This document shows positions 32,151 through 32,879 of a stretch of 32,879 nt of DNA, one piece after another. The translations under genes and the position numbers were made by a program. Within the stretch, counting starts at the first letter, position 1. Each line of letters opens with the position of its first letter. This stretch comes from Nonomuraea corallina. Its GTDB lineage: Bacteria; Actinomycetota; Actinomycetes; Streptosporangiales; Streptosporangiaceae. The stretch spans positions 1 to 32,879 of the forward strand of contig NZ_JAPNNL010000071.1 of the NCBI RefSeq assembly GCF_027620315.1, read 5' to 3'. Under the pieces are notes generated by a model. The model made no database searches and was not told where the DNA came from. It saw only the letters and a list, made by a program, of their open reading frames with translations.

Positions 32151-32879
32151 TACTCCTCCTCGGGCTCCCTTGGCTCTTCATGACCGAGCCGACCGGGCGG
32201 GCGGATGGAACGAGGATCTGCCATCCGGCGCCTTCGCGGTCTCGCGCTTGAAGTCTGCTCCCCCGAGCCATGCTCCGGCCGTGATTCCTCACGGCCTGTG
32301 GAAAACTCCGGTCCTGCTCCCTCGCCTGTGGATGAATCCTGACCTTCGTCCACCGCCGACGTCTCGCCTGCGGCCTCGTAAGGCGCGCGATCGGAGTCCT
32401 CCGCCGGCACGTCGCCGGCTGCGGAGCCCGTGTCGTCCGCCCGACTCCCGGCGGCTTCGGGAGCCGTTGGGGTCGTGGGGCTCTCGGCGCCAGCGCTCGG
32501 CGGGTTGTCGGCTGGGAGCGCGCCGGGCGGCCGGATGGCGCGCACGTTCGTCACGGCCCTGCGCGGCCGGCGACCCGCTGCCGCCTCGGGCACCCGGCGT
32601 CCGGAGCCCGCTCCAGAACCCGCTCCGGAACTTTCCGGCGCGGAGCCTTCCCGCACAGAGCCTCCCGGCGCGGAGCCCTCCGGCGCCGAGCCCTCCGGCG
32701 CCGAGCCTTCCCGCACAGAGCCCCCCGGCGCGGAGCCTTCCCGCGCGGAGCCGCTCTCCGGTGCGACACCTCCCGCCTGTGCGGCATCCCCAGCCGGCGC
32801 GGCCTCGCCTTCCGCCGCAGGTCCTCCGGCCGCCGCAGGTCCTCCGGCCGCCGCAGGTCCTCCGGCCGCCGCAGGTCCT
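32150..32879 (-). CDS. nuoI: Partial CDS: low-complexity C-terminal part, probably of NuoI
   Basis: The frame is open from the window edge to TAG 32150 (242 residues visible) and shares one base with the nuoJ start. In the nuoA-N order the gene before nuoJ is nuoI, a ferredoxin-like subunit with two [4Fe-4S] clusters; none of that domain lies in the window, so the identity is by position only. What is visible is entirely low complexity: GPAAAG repeats, then EGSAP/GGSVR repeats, then an acidic Ser/Glu/Gly stretch. Two copies of a short motif stand out, VRAIRPPGALPAD and PRSIRPPGRLGHEE, each preceded by an Arg cluster. The second is close to the C-terminus (EEPREPEEE). Confidence 0.65.
   Translation of the reverse strand, partial: GPAAAGGPAAAGGPAAAGGPAAEGEAAPAGDAAQAGGVAPESGSAREGSAPGGSVREGSAPEGSAPEGSAPGGSVREGSAPESSGAGSGAGSGRRVPEAAAGRRPRRAVTNVRAIRPPGALPADNPPSAGAESPTTPTAPEAAGSRADDTGSAAGDVPAEDSDRAPYEAAGETSAVDEGQDSSTGEGAGPEFSTGREESRPEHGSGEQTSSARPRRRRMADPRSIRPPGRLGHEEPREPEEE
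32635..32757 (-). repeat. Degenerate tandem repeat of a 15-bp codon unit
   Basis: About seven imperfect copies of a 15-bp unit (minus strand, like GAGGGCTCCGCGCCG) encode EGSAP, GGSVR and REGSA pentapeptides inside the probable NuoI tail. Because the unit is a multiple of three, slippage keeps the frame. Confidence 0.75.
32812..32879. repeat. 18-bp tandem repeat, 3.8 copies, running off the window
   Basis: The unit CCGCCGCAGGTCCTCCGG repeats exactly at 32812, 32830, 32848 and 32866 (partial). On the minus strand it encodes GPAAAG in the probable NuoI tail. Perfect identity points to recent expansion; copy number may vary between strains. Confidence 0.9.

Overview
The window is a GC-rich stretch of a filamentous actinomycete chromosome. 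The reasons are dense coding with G/C at third codon positions, frequent GTG and TTG starts, an AfsR/SARP regulator, a Streptomyces-type PHO box and a 14-gene-type nuo locus. Gene content and style suggest Streptosporangiales (Nonomuraea-like), but this is inference, since no rRNA or phylogenetic marker was compared.

Layout. 1-3957: a terminator, a large AfsR/SARP-family regulator and a VanX-type D-Ala-D-Ala dipeptidase. 4000-7299: a broken short-chain dehydrogenase, a double-VOC protein, a zinc alcohol dehydrogenase and a DUF3626 protein. 7300-11155: an accessory zone rich in gene debris (slipin fragment, frameshifted small membrane protein, frameshifted VOC gene). It also holds two hypothetical genes and an intact VapBC-like toxin-antitoxin pair behind a 15-bp inverted repeat. 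11290-12164: tRNA-Tyr with terminator and promoter, then yajQ. 12222-14471: a large membrane protein whose frame is cut by an in-frame TGA. 14584-18641: a molybdenum hydroxylase operon in which the [2Fe-2S] and molybdenum subunits are fused, with a FAD/[4Fe-4S] subunit. It diverges from a TetR gene across a double palindromic operator. 18662-22464: pstSCAB with a PHO box, transcribed leftward. 22552-25411: Nudix hydrolase, a beta-helix-like membrane protein and an HtpX-type M48 protease. 25592-32879: nuoN-M-L-K-J and the 3' part of the gene upstream of nuoJ (probably nuoI), all leftward and mostly start/stop-overlapping.

How the genes work together. PstSCAB is the high-affinity phosphate importer under PhoP control. 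The Mo-hydroxylase operon resembles PaoABC/YagTSR aldehyde oxidoreductases and is probably controlled by its divergent TetR protein. The nuo genes encode the proton-pumping membrane arm of respiratory complex I.

The most unusual features are: (i) long low-complexity, probably disordered extensions on several adjacent complex I subunits; (ii) the fused PaoA-PaoC-like protein with its twin operator; (iii) the in-frame TGA followed by 30 sense codons; and (iv) the TA operator set inside a decayed zone. No CRISPR array, insertion sequence, prophage or biosynthetic cluster was seen.
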